DNA of 64,000 nt, taken from NCBI RefSeq assembly GCF_963678635.1, contig NC_087066.1, positions 49,037,581 through 49,101,580 of the forward strand, written 5' to 3'. Below the pieces are notes generated by a model. That model saw nothing but the letters and a program-made list of their open reading frames with translations. It was not told the origin of the DNA and did not search any database. A program made the position numbers and the translations under genes. This document shows positions 11,503-20,912 of this stretch, in pieces (positions within the stretch are counted from its first letter, which is position 1; each line of letters starts with the position of its first letter). This DNA comes from Symsagittifera roscoffensis. Its lineage: Eukaryota; Xenacoelomorpha; Acoela; Convolutidae.

Positions 11503-12400
11503 TGTAACAGTCGCCTACTTCAGTCACATATGAGGCTTAAGAAAAATAGGCCCTATAACCATTGGCTCAAGAGTCAGGGACACTATCTCTTGTGTTTTTC
11601 TACCTCAAGAACGGTCGGAGCCAATTCGGTTCGCTTGCGACATGAGACTAGAACCCGTTACAGCTTAGAGGCTACTACCAAAATATCCCCCCACTCTAGA
11701 AAACAAGAACGTTCCCATACTTAGGTCTCAAAATACCCAAAATACACGAACGCCGTTAAAAACAGGGTCGGAACAATCCGTTAAGTTACTTTTTATTGGA
11801 CAGTGGAACTTTGATCCATTTCAGATGGATCAACCTAAAACTCGCCTTATCTCAACATAACAATCATAAAACACACTCGAGAAAATTAAATTAGGGACTC
11901 ACATGTTGATGCACTCGAGTACAAGGAGTAATTAAATTGGTAAGGAACTCAAGAATTAGATAATATAACTAGATAAGTTTAATACTGGTCAGTTTTGGTA
12001 ACAAAGTAAATTCTGACTCTAGAATTTGAGTTTTTGTTTGAACCATTGGGACACTCAAGCTGTCCACCTTTCCATTGAAGGTTCACTCTAGTTTGTTCCG
12101 AATAGTTGTTCTCTCTTCTTTTTATTATCTCTCCTCCTATTTCGGGATAAGACAGCTCTACCCGTGTCTTATTTTATATCTGGTAATTGCGAATAGCAAT
12201 TTCCAGCTGTTCTATTCAAGCACTTTCCCGCGATTGTAAATCAGTCGTTCTGATTCTTCACTTTTTGTGTTTTCAGTTAGTGCGAGAAAACTGAGCACGA
12301 CAGGCTCCATTCAAAATTTTGAAAATAAAAACTTCACTCGAAAATCACGTATTTTCATGTCCCACAAGGTCAAACTTCCAGATATGACCGACTGGCACAT
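11503..12400 (-). repeat. 3' LTR of element 1 (898 bp)
   Basis: Matches 31973-32870 along its whole length with about 20 differences. It carries a perfect 9-bp hairpin, TTGATCCAT-loop-ATGGATCAA (11811-11833), also present in the other LTRs. The U3 hairpin arms are partly mutated relative to the 5' LTR. Transcription from this LTR would run towards RABIF. Confidence 0.92.
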
Positions 12401-12413
12401 ACTCCCCGGACTC
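12401..12413 (-). promoter_or_regulatory. Polypurine tract of element 1
   Basis: The minus strand reads AGTCCGGGGAGTA directly before the TGTGCC start of the 3' LTR. A short purine run there is the expected primer for plus-strand DNA synthesis. Confidence 0.6.
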
Positions 12414-12836
12414 AAGATCGATGTCCTCATCGCGTGCTGCCGTCTGTCAGTGAATCCCCAGGAACCCGAGTGTTACTCAAGATACAGTGCCAGTGGTCAT
12501 TTACAGAAGTTTGCAGCAGACTTAAGTTTATCTACACCCCAAAATTCACAACCATGTAAAATTTTCACACTATCGCTAAACAGCAATCAAAATCTGCACA
12601 CACCTGCACCTCTGAGTTCTCGCTTTTTAAGCTGGTAATTTAAAATTTCTTTTGTCCTATTCAATCAGGAAATTGTCATGCAGCATTTTGATTCATATAA
12701 TAGATCTAGCATATTAATAACAATATCTCATTTGTTAAAAATTCTTTTTCGTGAACCCAGATTTCATCCGAGTTCACCCTTGAGCCCCCTCCCTCTCAAG
12801 ACTCAAGACTCTAGAATTTCCTTTTGAGCCACCGGC
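12414..12836 (-). other. 3' untranslated region of element 1
   Basis: Sequence between the last ORF and the PPT. No ORF or repeat is recognised. Confidence 0.5.
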
Positions 12837-14374
12837 TCACCTCGTGTTCTTCGCCCTCGAGGTACCCGGTCCAGATATGTTTGACACTGTGATCTGTTTC
12901 AATAGTGCCTCCTCATCATCGGAGCTGATCACAATCTCCTCCCAAGCCTTCAGCTGTTCATAGGATCGCATCCACTCCCTTTGCTCTTGCAATCTCTTCC
13001 CTTGATTTGGTAATCTCTTCACCTTCGACTCCCGGTTCAAACAGAAGGAATTGTGCAGACTCACGCTTACATTCTTCGCTAGGTCCTTCTCCAGTATCGA
13101 CTCCCTCGCTCTAGTGTTGTCTCTGGATACTCTACCCACTCTTTTCCACCCCGTCGTGATCGCATTTCGATGGGTCAGCAGAGGTCTCTTGAAGGCATCT
13201 GGTCCTATCTCGGCCTGGAATTGTCGATATTCTTTTTGATGTTTCCTCATGTGATCCTTCGTCACCACATATAACCAGGATACTAACGTCGCGCGAAACC
13301 AAGGAAAGAATCTCAAGCGGCTCCACATGTGTCTGACTTCCATTGGTATGGCGAATACCTTGCATGCGGTCTCGAACAACTCAAGTCTCCGGCTGTAGTC
13401 CATCGCGTGAATCGACTCTGCTGTTGGCGTCTTCGATTCCCGATACTTTGCTACGTTTTCTTCCATCCATCGTAGAGCCAGCATTGTGCTCACCACCAAG
13501 ATGGTCACTTTTTGTTGACGCTCGGGTAGTCCCAACGACCTGATTTCTTCTACATCCCAGATCAGGCAGAGATTGGCGTGGTCTGGGTACCACACTGTCT
13601 GCGCCAGACAGTGGCATGGACAATCCCCGTGTGTGAGGTCGATGCTCCTAAGATTGCGTTCTCCCGAGGCTTCTAGGAGAGGCTCAAGTTCCATCATCTT
13701 CTCATGTATCACGTCGGCCTCTTCCAAGTTTGGAGCACCTACCATGGGCTTCCCAATCACGTTTTGTCTCTCGTGGTTACTTGTATTTTCGCTCTCCAAG
13801 CCTAGAAGTTCTTCACCCCAGATTTCACTCAAGTCGTCCCTTTGCTCTTTCGGCACTGTCCCCGGATCTTCCTCAACAACTTGTGTGAATGATGTGACAT
13901 CCGAGCCAGTCTTACACATTTGGGCACTGAGAAGGCTTTGTCTATCAATACCCTCTGGCTGGACACTTCTACCATCGCCATGTGTAATGGGTAGTGGCTG
14001 CCACATAGGTTGGCCATCACTGACCCCACCAGGGGCTTCGCATTTAGAGGCAGACCATAGGCTTCGCTTATGAGAAATCCCATCTCCGCCTCGAGTCCAA
14101 CCTTCCAACTCTTGATCTGTTTCTGGGTCACTTGCAACACTCCGGGCCATGACTCCACGCTCAACGCGGTCACCAAGTGGTGTTCTGACTCTAGCCTCTC
14201 CAGTGACTGGAGACTGCACATTCTTGAGAAGAATCCCAGAGCTGTTGCTAGGTTCACCGTGGTACTCGCGTAACACTCAGCCACTATCTGTATCTCACTT
14301 TTCTCCCTTTCGGTGATGTCCTCAAACCAGGTGACTAGGTCTTCTTTCTGGAAAGACTGTATCCTGACACATGA
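12837..14374 (-). pseudogene. C-terminal part of a large unknown ORF of element 1 (continues 14375-16033 after a TGA)
   Basis: The upstream 552-aa frame stops at TGA (14375-14377), but the same frame stays open and protein-like to about 13830. It contains a cysteine- and leucine-rich stretch (SWPGVLQVTQ, GLPLNAKPLVGSV). Between about 13930 and 13830 the plausible frame switches to the one ending at 12837, which gives 300-odd further residues. That part has the cysteine cluster GDCPCHC, aromatic/hydrophobic segments (VTILVVSTMLALRWM, FFPWFRATLVSWLYVV), basic helices and an acidic serine tail (VISSDDEEAL). The hydrophobic segments are short, and with no signal peptide I do not call it an envelope protein. 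The family is unknown. One nonsense codon and one frameshift separate it from its N-terminal half. Confidence 0.5.
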
Positions 14375-16033
14375 TCATCCATCGCAGGTGTGCTCGCCAT
14401 TCCCACACGTCGAGTCAAGACAACTGCCCGGCTCCATCTTTTTTATCGACCCTGTTCCACTCGTCATCTCGCTTGACTCCTTCACTTGAGGCAGGATCAG
14501 TCTATGTACTATACTCAAGGTCGCCAAATCTTCATCCTCTGTCGGCGCTAATCTCACTCGCTCAGTGACTTCCTCGATCAGGCTCGCATGGGGATGTGGA
14601 CACCAGGAGGGCCTGAGCAATTTCCACACTACTCCCAGATTCGTGGTCAACATGCCGTTCCCGTTACCCATTTTTAGTTCCACCCTTTTACTTGAACGTG
14701 GCACACTTATTACTTCCGGTGTTCTCTCGAGAATCAGACCCAGGCTAGGTCTCCCTCTTTCCACAGGGTCTATCTCCATTATCTTCTCTGTCCAGAACTT
14801 CAGCAGCTCCGCCACCTCATAGTTTCTGTGGGCACCTCCAGCTTCTAAGTCCAAGAAAGGGTTGTATGCCATCCCCATCACTCCAGACACATACTGGTAC
14901 TCTCCCTTCTTGTTGGGTTTCAAGTACTCCCCTGACGAAGCCAAGTTACGGTGAACGTCGTGTTTCTCCTCAAACTTCCTGTTGTAGAACCTCCGTATCT
15001 CATCTAACTTCCTGTGGCTCTCTAGAGATTGCCTAGAACCATCCTCCTTTTCTATCCCAGTACTCTGATACACATTCAAGATGACTGTGGAGACTCTCCT
15101 TTCCAGCGTCTTGCTTCCAACTGCTCTCTGGTGACATGCTAGGATGGTACTGTCAGTCATCATCGACATTGTCCATCTCAAGAAACAGGTACCATCTTTC
15201 CTCCTTGCCAGACTCAAGCCTGAGTTGTCCCTAGCAACGTGCTGCATCAGCATTCGATATACTTCCAGATTCTTGCCTCCCAACTTCAACTTGTCGTACG
15301 AAGTCAGTGTCTCTAACTCTATCCCCAACAGGCTCCACGCGAACATCAGTTGTCCTGCGGTCCTAACAAAGGGATTCGCCATCAACGGCGATGCCGATGA
15401 AGATGTTCTCATCGCTTCTTCAAAATGATCTTTTAACAAGTTCTTCCAAGTTCTCTTCAGTTGGCTCCCCAATTCCAATTTATTGATATCAGCCTTCTGC
15501 TGGGTAGCCCAGTTGCGTCGTTTGTGTGACACTCCACTGTCGAGCTTCTTCAGGCAGTCTTCCAATTCCTGCAACGTTTCCAGGGCCACCCACCACGGTC
15601 GGGCGGTGTTCCTCGTTTTATTTTTCTCAAGAGGATCGCTAGTCACCTGTTTCCCGGTAGCCTGGTGTTCATTTGAGACCCATTCTTTGCCGACGTCCAC
15701 TTCCCAGGTCTGTCCGGTCGTCGAACCTCGCTTCATTTTTATCCTCTGAGGTTTGAAGTCTTCTTCCGTTGTTGAGCTGGTTGGGATCTCCATCTCTCTT
15801 TCTACGTCGAGCAGTTTCCTCGGCTCGTAGCTACTCTTGTAGGCTGCTGTCTTCCATCGTGCCAGAACCATGGGGGCTGTCTCTCTCAAGTTCCTCTCCG
15901 AAACCGCATGCGCTGAAGGACTGCCCAATCCCTCCACGTCTCTCTTCCTCTTGCGAGACCTCACGTCTTTACTCGGGTGCGTTGTCGTTATCATCACTGA
16001 TTCGACTTCCTTATCTCCATCCAACCCTTCCAA
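14375..16033 (-). CDS. Unknown ORF of element 1, N-terminal part (552 codons)
   Basis: A long open frame downstream of the 807-aa ORF on the element's coding strand. The first codons are non-ATG; the first ATG is residue 14 (ATGATAACG), so the start is uncertain and may be set by splicing. An NLS-like cluster (RSRKRKRD) lies near the N-terminus, followed by a low-complexity charged region. Then comes a globular-looking part with WWVALETLQELEDCLKKL, FAWSLLGIELETL and a tyrosine/arginine-rich middle. It ends at TGA 14375-14377, after which the frame remains open (see 12837-14374), so the intact protein was probably around 1000 residues. No domain recognised. Confidence 0.55.
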   Translation of the reverse strand: MEGLDGDKEVESVMITTTHPSKDVRSRKRKRDVEGLGSPSAHAVSERNLRETAPMVLARWKTAAYKSSYEPRKLLDVEREMEIPTSSTTEEDFKPQRIKMKRGSTTGQTWEVDVGKEWVSNEHQATGKQVTSDPLEKNKTRNTARPWWVALETLQELEDCLKKLDSGVSHKRRNWATQQKADINKLELGSQLKRTWKNLLKDHFEEAMRTSSSASPLMANPFVRTAGQLMFAWSLLGIELETLTSYDKLKLGGKNLEVYRMLMQHVARDNSGLSLARRKDGTCFLRWTMSMMTDSTILACHQRAVGSKTLERRVSTVILNVYQSTGIEKEDGSRQSLESHRKLDEIRRFYNRKFEEKHDVHRNLASSGEYLKPNKKGEYQYVSGVMGMAYNPFLDLEAGGAHRNYEVAELLKFWTEKIMEIDPVERGRPSLGLILERTPEVISVPRSSKRVELKMGNGNGMLTTNLGVVWKLLRPSWCPHPHASLIEEVTERVRLAPTEDEDLATLSIVHRLILPQVKESSEMTSGTGSIKKMEPGSCLDSTCGNGEHTCDG

Positions 16034-16186
16034 CTCTTGCCTCCCCCCTGCTCGAGCCTTAAGGATATTATTTTTTTAAATTATATTACTAGTTCCGACC
16101 TTATCCCCCCTTACATGTTCAATTATTTTATTGCTAGTTTTTTGTTTCAGAGTAGAGCTGTCTTTACATTTGTCTTCTTTGGTCTT

Positions 16187-18610
16187 TCATGATGCCTTCC
16201 TCAACTCGACCATCTTGCTCAGCAGTTCTCCTCCAGCTTTCTCCTCCAGACCTGTCCCCATCAGGACAGGTTCTCCAAATTTCACCACCGTGTCCCACAG
16301 CTCCTCCTTAAAATCGTCCAATGTGGTGTCGTCCTCCACTTCTCGATTAAAATCACTCAAGATTTTTCGCCAAGCATCCTCATCCAGAGTGCCTAGGAAG
16401 GCATCTCTGTTTCCCTCGAAGGTGTTCTTCTCCCTTCTCTCCGCACTCAGGAAGATCATTCCCATGTTGGGATTGTCGCTCGTCAGTGGCAACTCTAGAT
16501 TCTTGCGGGGAGATGAGGTCAGAGGTGGCGTGGGGGTGTCTGCCCAATTTTCTCCACTGAGATCTTTCAACAGCTCTTGCGTGGTGAACTCTTCCTCTGA
16601 TGGCTTCTGCTCCGGTGTGTTTTCCACCTCCATATCCTCTCCTGCCTCACTGAGAGTCTCATCCATGCTCTCCTCTCCCGATTCTGCTTCTCTCCTCTCA
16701 AGAATCCTTCTGAATCGATCTTCTACGGGACCACTCCTTTTATCCCCAGGGGTGTCCACTGATAGGGGTGATGGTGTCGCTGGACCCGTTTTCTTATACT
16801 CAGTCAGAGCCACATACAATGGGCCTGCTGCGTCCAGCTCCTTTCCCTCCTTTCTCATTTCCACCTGCTCTAGTCCATAAGGTGCCCGGTATCTCCTTGT
16901 GGCAAACACTATCTCGTCTCCTTTCAGCGCGATATGTCCTTCATTCACGATCATCCTACCATCGTCCCACACCGGCAACTTGTTCTCTAGACCTGCCCGC
17001 TCGAGTGTTCTCAAGGCATCTCGTACTTCAAATTTCGGGGGCATCGACCCTCTCATCTTCTTGGCTTGAGTTGTCCAAGAATTTATTTTCGCATCGCTAG
17101 TATGAAAATAAATGGCTGCAGAGTAGCCGATGAAGAGAGGATCCCAGCCGTCGATGAACTCCTTCTGCTGTTCTTCGTTTGCCGCTCTTGCGAAAAGGGA
17201 CGGGACCACCAGGGAGCTGTTCATCCCCAGGGTCATTCTCCTCACTGTTGGAAATTCTGGAATGCTTGCTGGCAGGACCTCCTTCTCTAATATCGCCTCT
17301 AGCTCCCTTTTCACCAGCTCGAAACTTTTCTTCCATGCGGGAATTCTCAAGATCTCTTGTCCATTTGCTGTCAGGGGATTTAGATTCCAGAACTTGGGAT
17401 AGGTTTCGATGGGGCCTTCGCGCTTGCCTCCCATCCTGCACTGCAGTTGTCCTCGGAAACTGTATATCACCAACTCCGGATCCTTCACCTTTCCGAAGAG
17501 CACCGTGTTGCTCATCTGTGCCCTTAGCACCTCCTGCTGACACCAATTGAGTGTTGTCCCATCTAATATGCTTATGAGGCTCACGTGGGTCACTGAGTAT
17601 CGATAAGCTGTCACCAGAGGATCTGGAAACGCGAACGTGACGGCCGGTCCATAGATACAGGTTACGACCTCCTCTAGCCCCCGGATCATCCCCATGGGGT
17701 CCGATCTCATGGCCAGGCATAGGTCCGTCAACAGAGGCATGCCTCCATTCACTTTCCTCCACTCGTCTCTTGTCTTTGGGCTCTTTTCTTCACCAGTCAG
17801 GTGCCGGTTTTGCATCAGTAGGTACTGCACCAGCAGCGTCTTTAGTCCGGCAGCACACTTATACGAATAGGTGTCAATGCTCGAGTGTGCTCTTCCCATC
17901 GACAGAGGCTCTCCGTACTTCATCAGTCGGTGAAATGACACCAGTTCCCCGTGGGTTAGAAGCACCAATGCCAAGTACCCGTCAATCCGCCCCGACTGAA
18001 CATGTACGCTGGACCCGCAGGGTTTCCCATATCTGGGATCGTTGGCCAATCTTGCACCTTCATACGCGGCGTCCGGTAATTCCATTTCTCTCGGATCCAT
18101 CAGTTTGTCCACCACCCTCAACTGTGCTGGTGTGGCCACCCTAATCCTGGCAATGCTGGTTCGGTGCTTGGGAGGCTCCATCACGAGTCCCAGACTCCCT
18201 AATGACTTGAGAGGTCTGTAGTTGATAGGACACATCACCGATTTTGTGGGAATCCCAGTCAGATCCGCCGTCTCCATCATTTTCGCTCTCGAGAAATGTG
18301 TCTCGTGAGCCTTCAGCCAGTCCACGCACTGGTGTCTACCCAAGTCTTCGTGCGACACCCGCTCAAGACCTAAAGCTTTCGCTAACTCCTGCCTGCATTC
18401 CAGTTCTTCCAAGTCCAGCTCCTTCACCTTCTCCATATATCTCGACCTGCTGGTCTCCGCTGGCCTCTCCGGTTTCTTCTTCTCCGCCACCACCACCGAG
18501 GATATTACTGATCCCCGAGGAGTTGATGACGTTGCCTCCTCAGCCTCCATGGGCGCGGCGCCCGGCAACTTGGTCCGGCTGTTCCTCGAACTGTCTCTAG
18601 AATCGGCCAT
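16187..18610 (-). CDS. Unknown 807-aa ORF of element 1
   Basis: One intact frame from ATG 18610 (GCGATGG context). The frame is open slightly further upstream from a non-ATG codon at 18631. The N-terminus is charged and disordered-looking. A globular region of about 450 residues follows, with several cysteines and hydrophobic helices (GYLALVLLTHGELVSFHRLM, AAGLKTLLVQYLLMQ). The last ~200 residues are proline/serine-rich and strongly acidic. It overlaps the end of the SGNH ORF by about 105 bp in another frame, and sits where some retroelements carry env. There is no signal peptide and no clear membrane segment. A structural or nucleic-acid-binding role is possible but is pure inference. It is the only large cargo ORF with no visible break. 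Confidence 0.6.
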   Translation of the reverse strand: MADSRDSSRNSRTKLPGAAPMEAEEATSSTPRGSVISSVVVAEKKKPERPAETSRSRYMEKVKELDLEELECRQELAKALGLERVSHEDLGRHQCVDWLKAHETHFSRAKMMETADLTGIPTKSVMCPINYRPLKSLGSLGLVMEPPKHRTSIARIRVATPAQLRVVDKLMDPREMELPDAAYEGARLANDPRYGKPCGSSVHVQSGRIDGYLALVLLTHGELVSFHRLMKYGEPLSMGRAHSSIDTYSYKCAAGLKTLLVQYLLMQNRHLTGEEKSPKTRDEWRKVNGGMPLLTDLCLAMRSDPMGMIRGLEEVVTCIYGPAVTFAFPDPLVTAYRYSVTHVSLISILDGTTLNWCQQEVLRAQMSNTVLFGKVKDPELVIYSFRGQLQCRMGGKREGPIETYPKFWNLNPLTANGQEILRIPAWKKSFELVKRELEAILEKEVLPASIPEFPTVRRMTLGMNSSLVVPSLFARAANEEQQKEFIDGWDPLFIGYSAAIYFHTSDAKINSWTTQAKKMRGSMPPKFEVRDALRTLERAGLENKLPVWDDGRMIVNEGHIALKGDEIVFATRRYRAPYGLEQVEMRKEGKELDAAGPLYVALTEYKKTGPATPSPLSVDTPGDKRSGPVEDRFRRILERREAESGEESMDETLSEAGEDMEVENTPEQKPSEEEFTTQELLKDLSGENWADTPTPPLTSSPRKNLELPLTSDNPNMGMIFLSAERREKNTFEGNRDAFLGTLDEDAWRKILSDFNREVEDDTTLDDFKEELWDTVVKFGEPVLMGTGLEEKAGGELLSKMVELRKAS

Positions 18611-19764
18611 CGCACCCAAGCGACTGGACAAATCCTCGGGTTGAAGAAGGGTGGATTTGGGGGTGGTCCGATTGTGACCTGTGCCGTCTCTAGCAGCTCT
18701 GCCTCCAATGCGCTTATGTGCCTTTGGAAGACGTCATTTAACCACTCCACCCCTCTGGGCCTGTCAAAGTGAATCCCATCCGAGGATGCATCGTCAGGGA
18801 AAGCAGATAGCTCCATTTGCTCGGCCACATCCAACAACCCAACGGGGAGGACACTTCTTCGGTTTATCTGCCTGATTATTTCGTTCAGGTTTCGCACTTT
18901 TGTGTTCATCTCCATCGCATGCTGGTCCGCTTTCATGTTGTAAGGGATGGTGCACACCGTAAGAATAGCCGGATCCATTTAAATCCGCAATTCCTCAAGA
19001 ATGCAGCTCATCTTGTCGTGCAGCCTCGTCACCTTCCTTGCTTCCCCCCTGGACACGTCATTCAACCCGACCATCAGAGTCACCGTGTATACTCTTTCCA
19101 TCCCTAGCATCTCAAGTGTTGCTAACATCTGCGGCGTCGCAGCTCCAGCAAAGCTCAAGATCCCCGTTTGCCAATGGGACTGGATCCGGGTCAGCACCCG
19201 CAACAAGCTGTCCCCTATGATCAGGTAAACCGCCCCCTCGGGCACATGTGGCTGCGTGAGGTATTCCACCCAAGCCGCGTCATGGAAGCAATCTCTTCTG
19301 TCTCTCTGCGCCGTGCTCCAGTCCATCCGATTGTGCCTGTGGTATCTACCTTCCGTATTCTTTTTGTAACTTGAGATCACCACGCTCCTGACAGGTTGCT
19401 CCCCCCACGTCGAGGGTAGCTCCGCTCTTGCTGGACTCTCGCGACTCCTTAGCTGTAGCCGCTCGTGCAACTCTTTCAGACGTGACGAGCTCCCACTCAC
19501 CTGACTACTACCCGGGGTCGAACTTGGTGTATATCCAGGCAGCGCGACATCCATCAACGGGCGTATTACTTGTGTCTCTAGACCACGCAGGGAGGACGCT
19601 GATTCAGTCGGTATCCACACTTCCAACCCTTCGTTCATATGTTCTTGAGCCGCGCGATCGAGGTTAAATCGTCCCTTTGACCTAGGAGCTTCATCCACCT
19701 CCATTCGTGACTCTGGTCTTGAGCCGGTCACCACCCGCTCTTTGGGCCTAGCCCCTTTCTGCAT
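18505..19764 (-). pseudogene. SGNH/GDSL-type hydrolase domain, split by one TAA
   Basis: SGNH hydrolases are serine esterases/lipases with a Ser-Gly-Asn-His active site. Block I is IIGDSLLRVL (residues 182-191 of the first half), with the glycine of block II at SFAGA (about 204-208) and block III at VGLND (232-236). Block V, D-x2-H (SDGIHFD), is 65-72 residues into the second half, after the TAA at 18979-18981. Both halves are in the same frame, so a single nonsense codon cuts the domain between blocks III and V. The first ~130 residues are low complexity (SGSSSRLKELHERL). The frame also runs back through a TGA (19780) into the coiled-coil ORF, so the original protein was probably a coiled-coil/SGNH fusion of about 645 residues. 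Esterase-like domains are known from CR1-type LINE ORF1s and other retroelements; here the substrate is unknown. Confidence 0.7.
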
Positions 19765-19779
19765 GTCGAGCTCGCGTTG

Positions 19780-20436
19780 TCATTGCTGGATCCTTTCAAG
19801 CTCCGACTTCAGCTGCTCGCAATTCGCGGCATTCTCTCGCACCCTTTCCGCCTGTAGCTGTTCAGCTCTCAACATGTCGAGTTCCCTCCGCGCTTGATCC
19901 CTCTCAAGTTTTGCCTGATCACTCTCGATTTTCGCTTGATCCCGGTCGAGGTTCGCCTTGTTCCTCTCCCGCTGAGTCCTCTCAAGCTCTCTCTTCATGA
20001 TACTGATGTCCGGATACGCTTCCCCCGTTTGCTGCGCCCGTGACATCAATGGTGTCTTGCTCGTGCTCTGGCCCGTGGATCTGACTGATGGTCTGACCGG
20101 CAGTGGGAACTCCCCTGCACCATACTCAGTAATGTTACTCAAGCCAGGGTTCCTTGCCAAGTCGAACCCCCTTATTGCTCCATCGACGTTCCAGGACAGC
20201 CACCTGGTTTGCTCTTGATTGGATATTCCATCGGTGGTGTAGCCCACCATCAAAACTGCTTCTGTCGCAGACTCCCGGCACTCGCCCTCATCCTCCAACT
20301 GGAGGATGGCATTCAACATCACCGCCATTCTCTCATCCACTTGAGTATAATCCAGGTCCCTTAGACGTCTGTACAATTCGTCAAGTGTGGGTTTTTTCAA
20401 AGCCGATGGCATGGACTTCCAGAATCGATCTGCCAT
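19780..20436 (-). CDS. Coiled-coil N-terminal part of the SGNH ORF of element 1
   Basis: The frame begins at ATG 20436 (MADRFWKS; an upstream in-frame TTG at 20451 is less likely). Residues near 150-218 are a near-perfect charged heptad region (repeats of LERDQA / IESDQA / LDRDQA type), a strong coiled coil likely to oligomerise. It ends in TGA at 19780-19782, but the same frame continues (QRELDMQKG) into the SGNH domain, so this is probably the front of one broken gene. It is the first ORF after Pol and probably needs its own spliced or subgenomic mRNA. Confidence 0.6.
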   Translation of the reverse strand: MADRFWKSMPSALKKPTLDELYRRLRDLDYTQVDERMAVMLNAILQLEDEGECRESATEAVLMVGYTTDGISNQEQTRWLSWNVDGAIRGFDLARNPGLSNITEYGAGEFPLPVRPSVRSTGQSTSKTPLMSRAQQTGEAYPDISIMKRELERTQRERNKANLDRDQAKIESDQAKLERDQARRELDMLRAEQLQAERVRENAANCEQLKSELERIQQ

Positions 20437-20451
20437 TTCCGTAATTTCCAA

Positions 20452-20912
20452 GTGATCTAGAGTATTAGCAACTTGAGTTTTACCTGAGCAACTTGAGTAT
20501 TAGCAACTTGAGTTTACCTGAGCAACTTGAGTTTACTTCTTGAGGTGTCGTTCAACTTGTGTTCTCTTTCTTCAATTGAATACAGTTGAGTAGTCAATTT
20601 GACTTTACCAAATCAATCTGAAAATAACACCCCATTTTTAGACTAACAGGCTGTGTTCCTAACCTAAGAACCCCCCTTCACTACTATATTTAAAACCCTT
20701 TCCGTCCTACTAAAATAGTTCAATTGGAAATCTTCTAAAAACATGCAGATTCATTTTATGTTTTAGCACCATCAATCATTTAAAATGTTAATTGTCATGC
20801 CAATCACCTCTAAGATCTTTTACCTGTTTTGTTCCTTCACACCTAACTCGAGATTCTTCCCTCATGCCCAACTCGAGACCCCCGCGTACCCGACTCAGGC
20901 GATGCTCAAGTA
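20452..20912 (-). repeat. Gap between Pol and the coiled-coil ORF, with a short tandem repeat
   Basis: At 20467-20532 the 12-mer AGCAACTTGAGT occurs four times, separated by TTTACCTG, ATT or TTACCTG. The rest is AT-rich without an ORF. The position, just upstream of the first post-Pol ORF, would suit a splice acceptor or promoter for a second mRNA, but no direct evidence is visible. Confidence 0.5.

Noticed and set aside
12837-14284. Both overlapping minus-strand frames as separate genes
   Set aside because: The front half of one and the back half of the other look protein-like, so one gene with a frameshift is more likely than two overlapping genes.
12837-16033. Envelope glycoprotein in the usual env position
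   Set aside because: No signal peptide, no convincing transmembrane anchor and no recognisable fusion motif. The short hydrophobic stretches are flanked by basic helices.
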